In this document: positions 47,201 to 58,541 of the stretch, piece after piece
Layout of the letters: the number at the start of each line of letters is the position of its first letter
Position numbering within the stretch: position 1 is the first letter of the stretch
Source: Seiridium cupressi
Lineage: Eukaryota; Ascomycota; Sordariomycetes; Amphisphaeriales; Sporocadaceae
DNA length: 64,000 bases
Direction of reading: 5' to 3'
NCBI GenBank assembly: GCA_036674765.1
Contig: JARVKI010000018.1
Coordinates: 462,228-526,227 of the forward strand
The notes under the pieces: model-generated
Database searches by the model: none
What the model was told of the DNA's origin: nothing
The model's input: the letters and a program-made list of their open reading frames with translations, nothing else
Position numbers and translations under genes: made by a program

Positions 47201-47984
47201 GTTTCTGCTGTTCTTTCATCTTCTTGAGTACAGCATCCTTCTCGACCTTGACCAGGGACTTGCGGTCTTCTTCGCCCAGACCAAGCCAAAATTGCTTGAT
47301 GCGCTCCCGCTCTTCTGCCGACGACGTGTTCCATATCTTCTCATCCCGGGATATGCCTGCGCTACGCTCGCCCATCTCCCTAGCAAATGCGTCCACCGTC
47401 GTGCCTAAAGGATCTCTCTGCTTCTTTTTCTTATTGGGGGCCTTGGAGTATGTCGATGATCCGTTTGTCCGGCTCGTATAGAGTTGATGGTCGTCGTCGC
47501 TCTCGGTCTCGTCGTCATCCCAGGAATCCCCGTTCTGTGCAGAGGGGTGTGGGTGACCCTCCGGCACGTGTTGGTGGTTGTGGATGTCAGCCCCGGGAGT
47601 GATGGCAGGAGCATGTTGCGTAGGGATACTGGTAGTAGAAGTCGGGGGGCTGGGCAAGCCGTTCGGTCCGCCAGCGACTGCTGCGTCCTCTGCTGCGGCA
47701 GCAGCTTTTGCAGCAGCCTTTGCGCGGCGTTTTTGCTTCTTTCTGTTCACCGTCGGTACAGGAGCATCGCTGATGGCAGTGGAGGCGGCGTTGGAAGTTG
47801 TAGGTGGCCCCCCTTTGGAGGAGGTTGTCGTCGTCGGCGAGGGCTGGGCTGGCGGGGTAGAGGCTGAGGATTTGGGTATGGTGATGCTCTTGGTCCCATC
47901 CTTGTTCGTGTATTTCGCGGTCGGCGGTTTCGCGACTGGCGATGCAGGCGGCTGCACGGCCTGCTGTCGATTCTTGGCTGGCAT
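44299..47984 (-). CDS. NST1: Stress response protein NST1
   Basis: Three exons on the minus strand: 46799-47984, 46485-46738, 44299-46434, with introns of 60 and 50 nt; about 1191 aa, the usual size. ATG 47984 (MPAKNRQQ) is chosen; the codon before it is GTG. Marks of the family: Thr/Ser/Pro-rich N-terminus with [74 protein letters not shown]; long Asp/Glu runs; [30 protein letters not shown]; then [26 protein letters not shown] and about 170 residues of Lys/Glu/Arg/Ala coiled coil; a Pro/Gly/Met-rich tail. NST1 is implicated in salt-stress tolerance and interacts with the splicing factor Msl1 in yeast; its mechanism is poorly known. The repetitive composition keeps antisense frames open. Confidence 0.95.
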
Positions 47985-50900
47985 CACGGCGACTGGTGAG
48001 CAGACAGGAAGGGTCAGAGGTCGGGGGTTATGACGCAGAGGCAGGCTGGCTGGTGAGTAGCATGGGTGCTATGTGGTGCCTGACAATAGCATGCAGTCTA
48101 GCGATATCGCAAACTTGCTTATGAATGAGTGTCGGCCGTCGAAATGTTGGTCGGCGAGGGAAAGCACGAGGCTTTGCTTTGTTTGTGTATGGTGCAAGTG
48201 AATATAGCGCGAGAAGAGAAGGCTCGTCGCTGCCCCTCTCACATTCACTTTCAATTCGATACAAAGTCCGGGCCCGAAAAGGGCAGGGCGGCGAGCGAGG
48301 GCGGCGACCCGCAGCGGCGTCTATCAGTGTGTCGGTTGCTAACGCAGATACCGCGGTGGCCTGCAGCTCTCTTCCAGGCGTTGCGCGGTTGTGTGAAGCT
48401 TAACCGCTGGGGCATCTGGCACCGAGAGGTTGTCGTTTGAGGGCTCGTCGTGTGTCGAGGTTGGCTGGCTTGTGGAGGTTTAGCGGCTTCCAGTCCCAGG
48501 AAGTGCGCCCTGTGGAGGTCGGCGCAAACACTGGCCTGTCCCCGTAGCGTATTTCCACAGGGGTGGTGCAGCTGTACCGAATTTACAGCGGCTTCTCGGT
48601 GTGCAACTGCGCCTGCTGTCTGACCTTGCTGGCCAGACTGGGCAGCTGGAACCTAACAAGGTGGGTCGGTGCTCTTGGCACGTGACACTCTACTGTGGAG
48701 TGGCCTGCTTCGTCCATTACTTTGATGACATACCACAGCCGCCCTCACTATCTTCAACCTAACCGCTCGAGCGACTTTGCGCGAGAGGAGTACTCATGTT
48801 CTTGTTACATCAGCTGAGCTCTACAAATTTCGCATCGGATTTATCAAGCACTCATATCAGCTTTGCATCCGTGTATCTCCACGCACCAGTGCTGCAAATT
48901 TAACAGCTGTCGCGGCTGAGCTACAGTATCACCATGATCATTACGAACATTGACTCGCAAGGTTGGACAAACTATATACATTGTTGTCTTATTTACAGAC
49001 CCATCGCGTTGACAACATCGGGTTCTACCGTTAGGCAACATTTGCGATTACAGCCCCCGCTTTGTTCTCAACCTCTTGAAGCACTACGACAGCTCAACTA
49101 CTGCTTCAATCATTACAACGTCATGGATATCTGGGTATGGTGAGAATGACTTGCAGATATGGCACCACCGGCAGGCATTGACTGTCGCCGCCTCGCCGCC
49201 CCGCGGCGACCTTGTGAGTTGACAACCCGACAGTAGAAATTCCTGTTTCACCAGTATCGTCACTTGTACCAGCAGGGTGACACCGTTGCCTCGTTCTTCT
49301 AAACTACCAATTTCGCGGGGTTTGATACTGAAACCTGTGTGGCTTGGTCCCTTCACGACCAGGCCCGATTGCAGCTCAACTCATCATCGTCAACTGGGAG
49401 GAGTTGTCTGCTATCATGTCAAGTGCATTCGATAGCGTACAAGATCTTGATGAAAAGCATGTAAGAACACCACGTTTCATGCATCAATTACCGCCACCCA
49501 CGTCGGCCAGAGATTTCAGGCGCCACGTCCCAAGTATAGCATCTTGCAGCTGTGTCAGCGTGATGCCGTCTGCTCCTGTTCTAACACAACTGTGCTCAAC
49601 GACCAAGCCAGTGGGTCAGCTCTCATAGCTCAAATTCATGCTACAGTTCGAGTGCCATAGCAGCAGATGAAGGACTCACGTAAGACAGCGAAGAACAGTC
49701 TGAAGAATGGTTCCAGATGCAAAGAGCTGCCAACTGTCTACAAGGCTCAAATCATACATCCCAGGGAGCGTCAGACTGGGCGGGAGTAATCTCTGCCGGG
49801 TTTCCAACAAGGGGCTCCCGCAGCTCGAAACGTAACAGTCATTTCTCGGTCACTTTACCTGAGGGATGCTTAACGTTCAGCAGTCAGGCACAGACCTGCG
49901 TGGAGTCGGAACAACCTCCACAGGCTCATTATCCGGCATCTCCATTTGGCTTAATCTGCCGCGTGCTAGTTACAACTTGTCCGCCTGCCAGGGCCGCCTT
50001 TTCGATTGGTTCCTTTTCGACCGGCCTTGGCGCTTCACAGCCTCAACGCTTCAAGCGCAGCAGTGCCGATGCTCTCACTCCTGCACTTCTTGGACGACTC
50101 GTAAGAACTGTAACGTGACAAACCAAGAGGGTACTGTATGTAGTAACTGCTCGCCAGTCGGTGTGCTCTTGGCATCCACCACGCATGAGTCCTCTCCCAA
50201 AGGCGCAAAGAGTCCACCGCGGTATGCATGTCAGTATGTGCTGGAGTCCTGCTTCGCTTGAGCTCAGTGTCCACGATGACTTGATGCATGAGGACGAATT
50301 GAATTGTAGCAGCTGATAGTTTGGTGCTGTTTTCCTTACTTCCAACGCATCCCAAGCCAACAAGACTTGCCTTCCGTCCTTTTTTTGGTTGCAGTTTATT
50401 GGATATAAATATCCTTGGCCCGACTGACTGACCGCAATTGTAAGGGCAACACAACATACACACACAACCTTCACAACCACCGCTGCGGGTCATTACGGCG
50501 TGAGACTTGACTCCGGCTTCCCTAGGGTCCTATTAAGGTATTACCCACAGCGCTGTGGCGGCACTAGACGCTGGGGATTTGCGGTCGCCTTCAGGCGTCT
50601 TTAAATTCACCAGCGATACCCGGTTTTCGATCGTCAGATCATTGCCCAAGTCCGGACGCCTCGTATTCAGCAGCGACGTTTTTTTGTACCGATTCGAAAC
50701 CCAACAGTTCTTCAATTCCTCTCTCCATAATCCACTGTTACCCGCGACTGCGCACTAGACGACGACATAGCAATACGACATTGACATCCCAGAAACCATA
50801 CATTACGCAATTGTCGACATCGTTTCTCCAGCTACCGCATACCTCGGCGTGGAGGCCTCGAGCCCACCGACTCGCTCTTAAGCATCAATCGACGCGGTCT

Positions 50901-50986
50901 CCAGCTCATCCACGAGGCTGCACAGCGGACCCCGATTGATTACCCTCTTCGCCTCTTACGTGTTGGCCACGCATCCTTCTATCGAC
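47985..50986. other. Divergent promoter region, NST1 and RHO2
   Basis: Three kilobases between the divergent NST1 and RHO2 genes. Overlapping frames near 49.7-50.5 kb on both strands are not protein-like. The long leader before RHO2 (about 50.6-50.98 kb) is rich in short pyrimidine tracts and may be transcribed 5' UTR. No gene supported. Confidence 0.45.
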
Positions 50987-52038
50987 ATGGCGAACGCAAA
51001 TCCCGGCAATGTTATTCGGAGGTATGTCGAACACGAACGCGGACGTCGCTGTTACCTCCATGATTCGTCAATTCCACACCGCGCGGTTGCCTGGTAGAGC
51101 GAGACCAAGCTTGCTCCAACGTCATAAACTGGAGCTTGTGTTGACCGACGTGCACCCCCAACCGCCCGATCTGTTTCGCGTCCTGAAATCTGCAGAATCC
51201 ATACCCACCATGTGAAGCGCTATCTTTCAGTGAGACGCGATGGGATAGCTAACACGGTGATTCTTTTCCAGGAAGTTGGTTATCATTGGCGACGGAGCTT
51301 GCGGCAAGACCTCTTTGCTGAGCGTCTTCACGCTAGGATACTTCCCTACAGTCAGTAGCTACCACAAATGTCAAGATCTTCCTGCTCACCATTACTAACT
51401 GTGCGTAGCACTACGTAAGCCGACCCCCCCATGAGTCTGCAGGCTCCGAATCCGCGACCCAATCCTCTCCGAGAATCCCTTCTAACAACGAACAGATTCC
51501 CACGGTGTTCGAAAATTATGTTACAGACTGCAGAGTAGACGGGAAGTCGGTACAGCTAGCATTGTGGGATACTGCCGGGCAAGAAGACTACGAGCGGTTG
51601 CGGCCATTGGCGTACTCGAAAGCACATGTCATCCTAATAGGCTTCTCGGTCGACTCTCCAGATTCCCTGGACAACGTCAAGCACAAGGTTAGTCGGGACG
51701 CGAGCCATGACGGGGTTTTGACGGGTTTTATTGACACAAGAAATTAGTGGATAGACGAGGCGACAGAACGCTGCCCAGGCGTGCCAATTATCTTGGTCGG
51801 CTTAAAGAAGGATCTGCGGGATGACCCGGTAGCAGTGGAGGAGATGCGCAAGAAGAGCCTCAAGTTTGTGACGCAACGGCAAGGCGAGGCGATTGCTCAG
51901 GAAGTTGGCGCCAGAAAGTACCTGGAGTGCTCGAGTTTGAGTGGCGAGGGCGTCGATGATGTGTTCGAGGCAGCCACGAGAGCCGCACTGCTCACTTTTG
52001 AGAAGGGCGAAGGCGGTGGTTGCTGTGTCATTTTATGA
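50987..52038 (+). CDS. rho2: Rho-family small GTPase, Rho2
   Basis: Five exons: 50987-51021, 51272-51350, 51409-51414, 51496-51687, 51748-52038; 200 aa. The third exon is only six bases (CACTAC, His-Tyr) and is needed to give the switch I sequence [16 protein letters not shown]. The P-loop is GDGACGKTS, switch [15 protein letters not shown], base-binding LVGLKKDL and ECSSLSGEG, followed by the conserved [12 protein letters not shown]. The tail GGGCCVIL is a CaaX box for geranylgeranylation with a neighbouring Cys for palmitoylation; CC-x-x-L and the overall sequence fit Rho2 rather than Rho1, Rho3 or Cdc42. In fungi Rho2 works in cell-wall integrity and polarised growth, upstream of alpha-glucan synthesis and PKC. 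Intron 1 is 250 nt. Confidence 0.95.
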
Positions 52039-52810
52039 GAGTCGGAAACCAGGGACATGGCCAGTGTCTAGGGCAATTATATTGATACATTACGACACCC
52101 TCGGCCAAAGGTCCTGGCTGGGCTCACGTGCCCATCCCACGTACAACCTTTTGACGTCTGCTCCTCAAGGAGGCAGGCTTTGGACATCTCAACCCGTTGT
52201 TTCATGGACGCAACCAGGAAAATCTGTCACAGTCCATGCGTCCGTCCGTCCATACACCTGGGAGGCATTTGTGTATTACTAGCACGTAGAAGCGTTTCAT
52301 CTCCATGTTATCTATCCGCTGATTTAGGGTTTGGTTCAAGGGGGAAGAGCAAGTTGGTCATAATGTCATAATCATCGGTCTTCGATATCGATGCCCCGCC
52401 GATATTAGTTGGCTTTGGGAGCTTGGACTGGAAATGGAAAGGAGGCCACGCATAGCAAAGCAAGCCAAGCAGAATGTTGACAAGCACGAGAATGAATTTG
52501 ATGTTCTTCGCTGTGTTTATGTTTAATATCGCCTGATTGATTTTATATATACAAGCGTCCTAGCACAAGAAGATATCTTGTACCGCACACGAACTTGTTT
52601 TCATGTTGTACACTTTATAGTAGCCCCTGCCGAGATTGACGAATTGGCTAAATGCGCCTGCATATGCAACCGTTTCTGTATCCATATCTTACAATTTTCA
52701 GCCATGAGGGAATAGTCTAGAGAGCCGAAATGAGGCTCTTTGTCGTAGTGAATGAAGCCTTCTAGCTTCCAGGATTGTACAATGTTGGGTACTGCACCTT
52801 GGCAGACCTC
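52039..52810. other. Convergent intergenic region
   Basis: 3' flanks of RHO2 and mL40. No coding signal; nothing else seen. Confidence 0.5.
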
Positions 52811-53483
52811 CTAGTCGCGCGTCCATTCATGGTTCCATGCCATCCTCGCAGGCGTCTCGGTCTGGGCCTTTGCGTACTCGATCGGGATTGCATTGTGTCC
52901 GAACATGCCCTTCTTCTCCATTGCAACGCGGTACAGATATCCCTCGTCTCGTGTTCCAGGCCCGGACGTCTTTCGAAGTTCCTCGGCGGTGCTGGCCATA
53001 GATTGGTACATCCTATATCCATCCAGTCAGTTTATCGCGCGATCCCAGGGGCGGTCCACATCAAGCGAGAGGAGGCAAAGTGGGCACCAACCTCATCAGC
53101 TCGTTTTCTTCCCTCTCCCTCTCCTTCCTCTGCCATAGAAGCCATGCCCTGTGGATGGTCCAATGCCTCAAGTGTCTGTTACGAGCGAAGCGCAGCGGCG
53201 CGGGCACCTTGCGCGGCATGCTGATCTTCAGGTTGCGGATCCGAGGGTCCGGGCCCTCGCCCTGGTTCTTCTTTCGCTTCTTCGCCGTCTTTCCGGGTTT
53301 CGCGCCCTTTGCGCCCTTGGGCGCGGGGGCCGCCTTCGCTGCAGGACATGGTGTCGTCGTGAACTGGCGAGCTGTCGGGAGGCAGGCGGCGGGTCTGAGA
53401 AGAAGGCTAGACGGAGAGCCAGTTCTGGTGGTCTGCGACACACGCAGCCTTTGGAAAAGGCCGCTCAGGCTGAGAGACGCCAT
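52811..53483 (-). CDS. MRPL28: Mitochondrial large-subunit ribosomal protein mL40 (MRPL28)
   Basis: Two exons on the minus strand, 53092-53483 and 52811-53012, with a 79-nt intron (GTTGGT..ATAG); 197 aa. The first 45 residues are Arg/Ser/Leu-rich without acids and end near RQFTTTPCPA, a mitochondrial targeting peptide. A basic Lys/Ala/Gly tract (KGAKGAKPGKTAKKRKKNQG) precedes the folded part, DPRIRNLKISMPRKVPAPLRFARNRHLRHWTIHRAWLLWQ. Exon 2 supplies MYQSMASTAEELRKTSGPGTRDEGYLYRVAMEKKG and ends TPARMAWNHEW, which match the fungal MRPL28/mL40 domain. It is a structural part of the mitoribosome 54S subunit. Confidence 0.93.
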
Positions 53484-54173
53484 GATGTGTGAATTGCGTG
53501 CTTGGTCGCTGGCCGGCGCGCTGAGGTTTGATGGGTGCTATGCTTGCGAGAGCAGCGAAATAATTAGCTGCGATTGAGATGGGTCGGCGGATTGAAATTG
53601 CGAGTGCCGGTCTTCTGGGGGCCACCGGGGCGCCAATGCGCCAATTTTTTTGGCGACAAGAATAGGTAGGTACGGTATGTAGCTGGTGTAAGTGATAAGA
53701 TCAACAGCTCTGCTTCAATTGCTATAAAAAATGTGTTTGAGGACTCTTGAATATGGACTTGTAGGAACTTGGTAATTTTTAACTTATCTCTCGCAGTGAG
53801 TCCGTCTAGATTCGAAGATATTGAGTCGAGCGAGCATTAGAATACGGCGCGTGTTTTGACAACAGTCATGTCAAGGACTGGTAATATGCACTGAGGCTAT
53901 TTTTGATGATCAAGTGAACCGCATCACGTAACATAGCAGTCTCAGGTATTTGAAGTCAGAGTAAGAGTGAGACAGATTTCGCCCAACAGGAGCGAAGAAC
54001 TCGTGGTGGAATATGTATCTCTGCTTAAAATATAGGGAGCCAATTAGCATACATCACCCAGATTTATATGCCATGGTTATTCAGAAGCTTGAATCCTGTG
54101 TAACCAGTAGCTCAATATCAATGCGAGATGGTATTAACGAGTACACTATTGCGAAACTGAAATCTAGCAAAAG
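53484..54173. other. Intergenic region
   Basis: Upstream of mL40 the first 150 bases are its promoter side. The rest is AT-rich spacer leading into the A run. No gene supported. Confidence 0.45.
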
Positions 54174-54200
54174 AAAAAAAAAAAAAAAAAAAAAAAAAAA
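54174..54200. repeat. Run of 27 A
   Basis: An uninterrupted A tract on the plus strand, preceded by AAAAG. It could be the poly(A) end of a retrotransposed sequence lying upstream on the plus strand, or a simple homopolymer. No target-site duplication was recognised. Confidence 0.9.
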
Positions 54201-54209
54201 GGGTTTACA

Positions 54210-54738
54210 CAAGCTGAAGAAGATCAACGAGTGACACTCGACACTCTTCTACTGTCAGATGGAACAGACATCCCAGAGCCCTGTACGTTCCTCAAAGCAA
54301 ATCCATCTTTAAAGTACACACTGATCGAGCCAGGCCAGGGTTCTGCTGATTTGCGCCAGAGTCTGCAATTGATCATATCTTCGCTGAGAACTATCGTTGC
54401 TTAATTGCAGAGAATTTGAGGAAGCAATTAAGGATAAATTTCTGGAACCTTTGAGTAATCTTCGTCAATTATTTACTGAGTCCTCACAACCCATGCCGTT
54501 ATCGTGGATATCAGACTTATTAAGGGCAGGTGTCAAGCATTGTAGACAGCTCAAAGCACGGCCAGTCTCGGCCCGAAAGGGTGATGGAAGAGGTCGAGGG
54601 TGGGCACTCGACAGTTTCTGTTGGTCGCTATTCCCGCTGGCAGCGCCCATATGATCCACGATGCAAGGAGTTCCTACTCATGCCACTTCCCCAAGCCAAC
54701 CGCCCACGTTTCGACCTCACGGCCTACGTGCAGGGCTG
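54210..54738 (+). pseudogene. Decayed coding fragment, family unknown
   Basis: Protein-like sequence in shifting frames. Frame of 54210 reads an acidic, well-mixed stretch (RVTLDTLLLSDGTDIPEPC, then LKYTLIEPGQGSADLRQSL) until a TAA at 54402. The next frame takes over at once (REFEEAIKDKFLEPLSNL, PMPLSWISDLLRAG) and a third supplies a plausible C-terminus (KEFLLMPLPQANRPRFDL) with stop at 54737-54739. A TGCAG acceptor at 54410 might explain one shift by splicing, but no matching donor keeps all of the good sequence. I do not recognise the family. It looks like the 3' end of a gene that has been broken. Confidence 0.4.
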
Positions 54739-54739
54739 A

Positions 54740-55383
54740 GCAGTTAACCCTTCGCTGATTTCGCACCTGGCAAAATCGCTGTATCGTTTTATTGACAACT
54801 TCTGCGTTGCTGGCTTGGCCTGAGAGATCCGCATACATATCCGGCCGGTTAGAAGCCGATTCGGCCAAGGACTGAATGAACGTGACATGGGGCTATTTGC
54901 CATCGCATTCGCGTCCAATCAGCAACCATGTAGGGTTAAAATCGTCATCATCCTACAATACCTAATATTGTCGCCCTGTCGCCTGCCCATTGGACAAGGT
55001 TAAGTACCTATGCAAGTAGATGGCTGGGATTGCCAGTACCAAGACTAAACGAAACCGTCTAAGCGGATCCATGGCTGGGTTCGGCCGCTTTCTACAGCAT
55101 AGTACTTGTTGCCAATTCGGGCTATTAGTGGAGTCATCTCACCAGGTCCTTGTCGGCCGCACCCCTGACTACCTAGGTAACTAACCAGACAGTTCGTAGT
55201 GTGAGCACTGCCAGTGAGACGCGAATGATGAAGACCGCAAAAGATCAACAATATGCCAGCTCAGAAAAGTTTATAAGATGTTCTATTACCTTGTTTCTGC
55301 CACATTGCCCAGGCCATCTTTCTTCCCCCAACCTCAGGAGATTGGCGCTTTTCATTTTGGAGCAAGCTGATATTTCGTAAACC
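54740..55383. other. Intergenic region
   Basis: Upstream of the glycosyltransferase gene. No coding signal and no clear TATA box seen. Confidence 0.45.
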
Positions 55384-56634
55384 ATGACGACCTTCAGTAT
55401 ACCCCCCGAGTACCGGGACCAGTTGGAGGTCGTGGACATCAAAGACACACGCACGGACGAAGAGATCCTCCAGTCTCTCACGCAATATGCTTCAGTCACC
55501 TCGGAAAAGAACATCTGGGCGTTCTGGCACTCGGGTGTATTAAACATGCCAGGATGGTGCCAACGGAATGTAATCGACTGGGTTCGGATCTGCGGCCCTG
55601 ATTGGACCATCCGCATTCTGGACAATGAGCCTACATCGCCAAACTACGCGCTCAGGCATGTCCCGGCCGAGCTGCTGCCAGAAGCTTTTGTGAAGCAGGA
55701 GATGAATGGACCTTATGTTGGCCCGCATAGTGCAGACTTCCTCCGAGGTGCTTGTTTGCTCCAACATGGCGGTGTGTTCATAGACGTCGGCTGCATCTTG
55801 TTCAGACATATGGATCGCATTGGATGGGACAAGCTTGAGGACCCGAACTCGCCATACCAGGTCGCCGTTCCTCTGATGTATAGCCAAACAATGGCGAACC
55901 ACTTCGTGGCTGCTCGGAAGGGCAATCCGTTCATTCAAAGATGGTGAGTTGCTGAGAACGACTCTTCTATCATAGCAACGCTGAATCAGTAAACCTTTAG
56001 GCATGAGATCTTTACTCACCTCTGGATTGGCCATAAGAATCACGAGGGACTTATCGAGAATCCCTTGGTGGCTTTTGGTGCCGAGGTAAACTTCGACGAG
56101 TCTCGTGCCAGCAATTTCTCGTGGGATTTCGCTGTCCCACCCAAGACGGTGATGGAATACATCTCCCAGGTTCTCTCCTGGCGACGTCTCTGCATGCTCG
56201 AAGATGCGGGCGACGGCTTTTCTGGCTCGGACTACTGGCAGAATCATGTGTTCTGCTTCGATGTCTTGAAAGAAGACTGGGCTGCGGAGGATGAGATTGG
56301 CTTTTCCGGCGAGAAGATTTTTGACCTCCTGACCCTTAGTCGCGATGGCGATAAGACGACGGAACAATACAGGGAGGCTGAGAAGCTAGTCTGGAGGCTT
56401 CTGAGTCAGGCCTCAATGGAAAAGATCACTCACGGTAAGGGCTTGACCAAGAGGGTGTCACTGGGAATCCTCCTAGACAAGCCTGAAAATGAGGGGAAGG
56501 ATCGAACGCCAGGCACTTTTGCGGAGCTACTGAGGTACGGGGCTGTTCATTTCAGACAGAAGAGGGAGAACATCTTGCAGAAGGAAGCTCGGAAGGCGGT
56601 CAAGACAATGAAGAAGGGACTGCTGGAGCCTTGA
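55384..56634 (+). CDS. Caps_synth-type glycosyltransferase (GT32-like)
   Basis: Two exons, 55384-55943 and 56001-56634, with a 57-nt intron (GTGAGT..TTAG); 397 aa. No signal peptide or membrane segment is evident. KNIWAFWHSGVLNMPGWCQRNV is the N-terminal block of the capsular polysaccharide synthesis family, SADFLRGACLLQHGGVFIDVG (residues 116-136) the donor-site block, and LWIGHKNHEGL lies just after the splice. Asp134 is where the first Asp of a DXD metal motif would fall, but the motif reads DVG, so the second Asp is absent. Fungal members of this family are uncharacterised; transfer of a sugar to a glycan or metabolite is inferred. It stands alone, with no obvious partner enzymes nearby. 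Confidence 0.85.
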
Positions 56635-57414
56635 TATAGCGGGTCAAGAAGATAGTCGAGTAATTTCGCGTCAGTCAGTAAAGCAATTGTTTTAGTGTGC
56701 GTGATTATATCATCTGCAGTTCGTCTTCATATAGTAGGTAATATTATAACGTCTGGTCAGTGGTTTTGAAAATTCTGCCTCGCCATGGTAAGAGACTCCA
56801 TCATTAAACGGCCATCCAACAGGCCGAGGGTCCTAACTTGCTGTGGCTTACGCCTCACCCAGCCAGCATGTGGAGTGTGACCACTTTGCGAGCCATCTTT
56901 ACAAAACATACGTCCATGGAAGTGGATGGATGGTCTCCAGTATAACGCCCAAATTCTTTTGTTCCGCGTAAAGTGTCAAGGGTTCCACATAGACAATGGA
57001 TCAGGTTCATACTTAATAAGAACGGGCTGGAGAGTGATTGTAGCACTTCGTGCTACAACTGTTTTTTATCCCTTATCCCACCATACACCGTGTGATATCA
57101 AATACGTTTGTGATCGCCATTAAGCAAAATCGCCTACTAACTTAGTTCCGAGTGACAATGACCTTGTTACCTGTAGCTGTGTCATTCACCATTTTCCGGG
57201 GTGCTTCATTAGCTCTGGTAAACAGAGACAAACTAGATATTCTTGATTCTCTGTATACTTGTGCTTTGAACAAAGTATGTAATACAAGAGGTTAGATAGA
57301 TGTATATAAAACAGGTGGTCTTCTCAATATCTCGAGATATCTGGTTTATAACATCAAAGCAAAATTACCCAACCATTTACCCAATTACTAATCACTTGAC
57401 CAATTAATATCAAA
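56635..57414. other. Intergenic region with promoter of the next gene
   Basis: AT-rich spacer. A good TATA box, TATATAAA, is at 57303-57310, about 105 bases before the ATG at 57415. Nothing else is supported. Confidence 0.55.
57303..57310 (+). promoter_or_regulatory. TATA box of the 57.4 kb gene
   Basis: TATATAAA lies 105 bases upstream of ATG 57415, in a normal position for a fungal core promoter with a leader of about 70-80 bases. Confidence 0.5.
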
Positions 57415-58357
57415 ATGTCATCCACCGTCGATCAATGGAAGAAATGGAGTCACAAGGAGAATCGGCCCCTCACTTTAAGATATCTATTCACACTAACACG
57501 TCCGGTTCTGTTAGCGGACGAGCGTGATCATGCAGATACCAGATGGGGCAAGGACTTTGTCCGGATCGATTTCAGAGATGTAGAATTCTGGGATGACTTT
57601 AATGAAACGAACATAAACCGGGCTTTTCACAGAGTCATAGACCATGAAACGTCATTCACGAACTACCTTGATAAGATCTTGGGAAACCTGGACCAGCCGA
57701 CCATGGTGCGCATGGAACAAGACATCGACGAACTATTCCTAGATACCATCGGGCCAATCTTGAGCCACGCGCTTGAGAACACCCGGGACTTACTGGTAGA
57801 GGCTACTGGAAGCGAGTCAGCATCCAAGGTAAGGATCCCCTACTCCAAGGAGGCGTCCAAGGTCGTCCTACCCGAACACCGTGGCAGCGGCAAGCAGCAC
57901 CAGAAGCGACCGAACTTCCCAATATACCTGCCTGCAAAGTCTATGCCACGTATGACACCTTCTAAGGATGTCATCTATGTCATTGGAGACTCTGCTAGGA
58001 CCAGATCGCTCGACCCTGCCTGTTTTGCAAATAGCCACGAGTTTGAGGATTTCGGGAAAGCTCATATTGGCAAGATAGCCATGTACGCAAAAGGGCGCGG
58101 GCACGTGCCTGGCCTTCACAATGACCCACGTAGGGGTTACAGTTTTTCGATTTTTCACTGTTGATGATACTTCTCGTCTCGGCGTACAGCAGCGCTCGTT
58201 CCCTTGGTGCCCCGATTGGGTTTCTCTCCCGGCGGAGAACCACATGTCAGGTATCAAGGCTATCTACTCATTATTAGTGATGTCTCTATTCCAGGAAGGG
58301 CGCGCGCTGAAGCCGCGCTCTGAGTTGTGTTCGCTGGAGAACTGGCCCCACCTTTGA
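57415..58357 (+). pseudogene. Uncharacterised fungal protein with a single frameshift; possible nuclease-like fold
   Basis: The frame from ATG 57415 runs 249 codons to 58164, but its last 23 residues look unnatural. The overlapping +1 frame takes up the expected sequence (FTMTHVGVTVFRFFTVDD) and continues to 58357. The change of frame falls at the AAAAGGG run 58089-58095, as if one base were inserted. No intron fits: the only GT..AG pair there spans about 29 nt. The N-terminal part (RPLTLRYLFTLTRPVLLAD, FVRIDFRDVEFWDDFNE, NINRAFHRVIDHE) and a later strand pair VIYVIGDSA and HIGKIAMYA recall the core and QxxxY-like helix of PD-(D/E)XK-type nucleases, with the usual Lys and Gln not conserved; this is inference. 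It sits 184 bases upstream of the FTA2-like gene. It may be a true pseudogene or an assembly error. Confidence 0.6.
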
Positions 58358-58541
58358 TAAAGGAAAACCGAGACACAGCTGCGTCCGGCTTTGTCTAATT
58401 GAACAAAGACGCTAGGTGGCCAATGATCAAAAATAATGGCCTGCTGCTTCCTATACATCCGGTTTACTTTTCATATTAGACCTGAACATGATATAACATA
58501 GAATTGCCAATTCACATAACTACCTAGAAATTCAATTTGGC

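Noticed and set aside
50035..50493. Two overlapping minus frames of 145 and 152 aa
   Set aside because: They use different frames of the same DNA, with unnatural Cys- and Ser-rich composition and no family resemblance.
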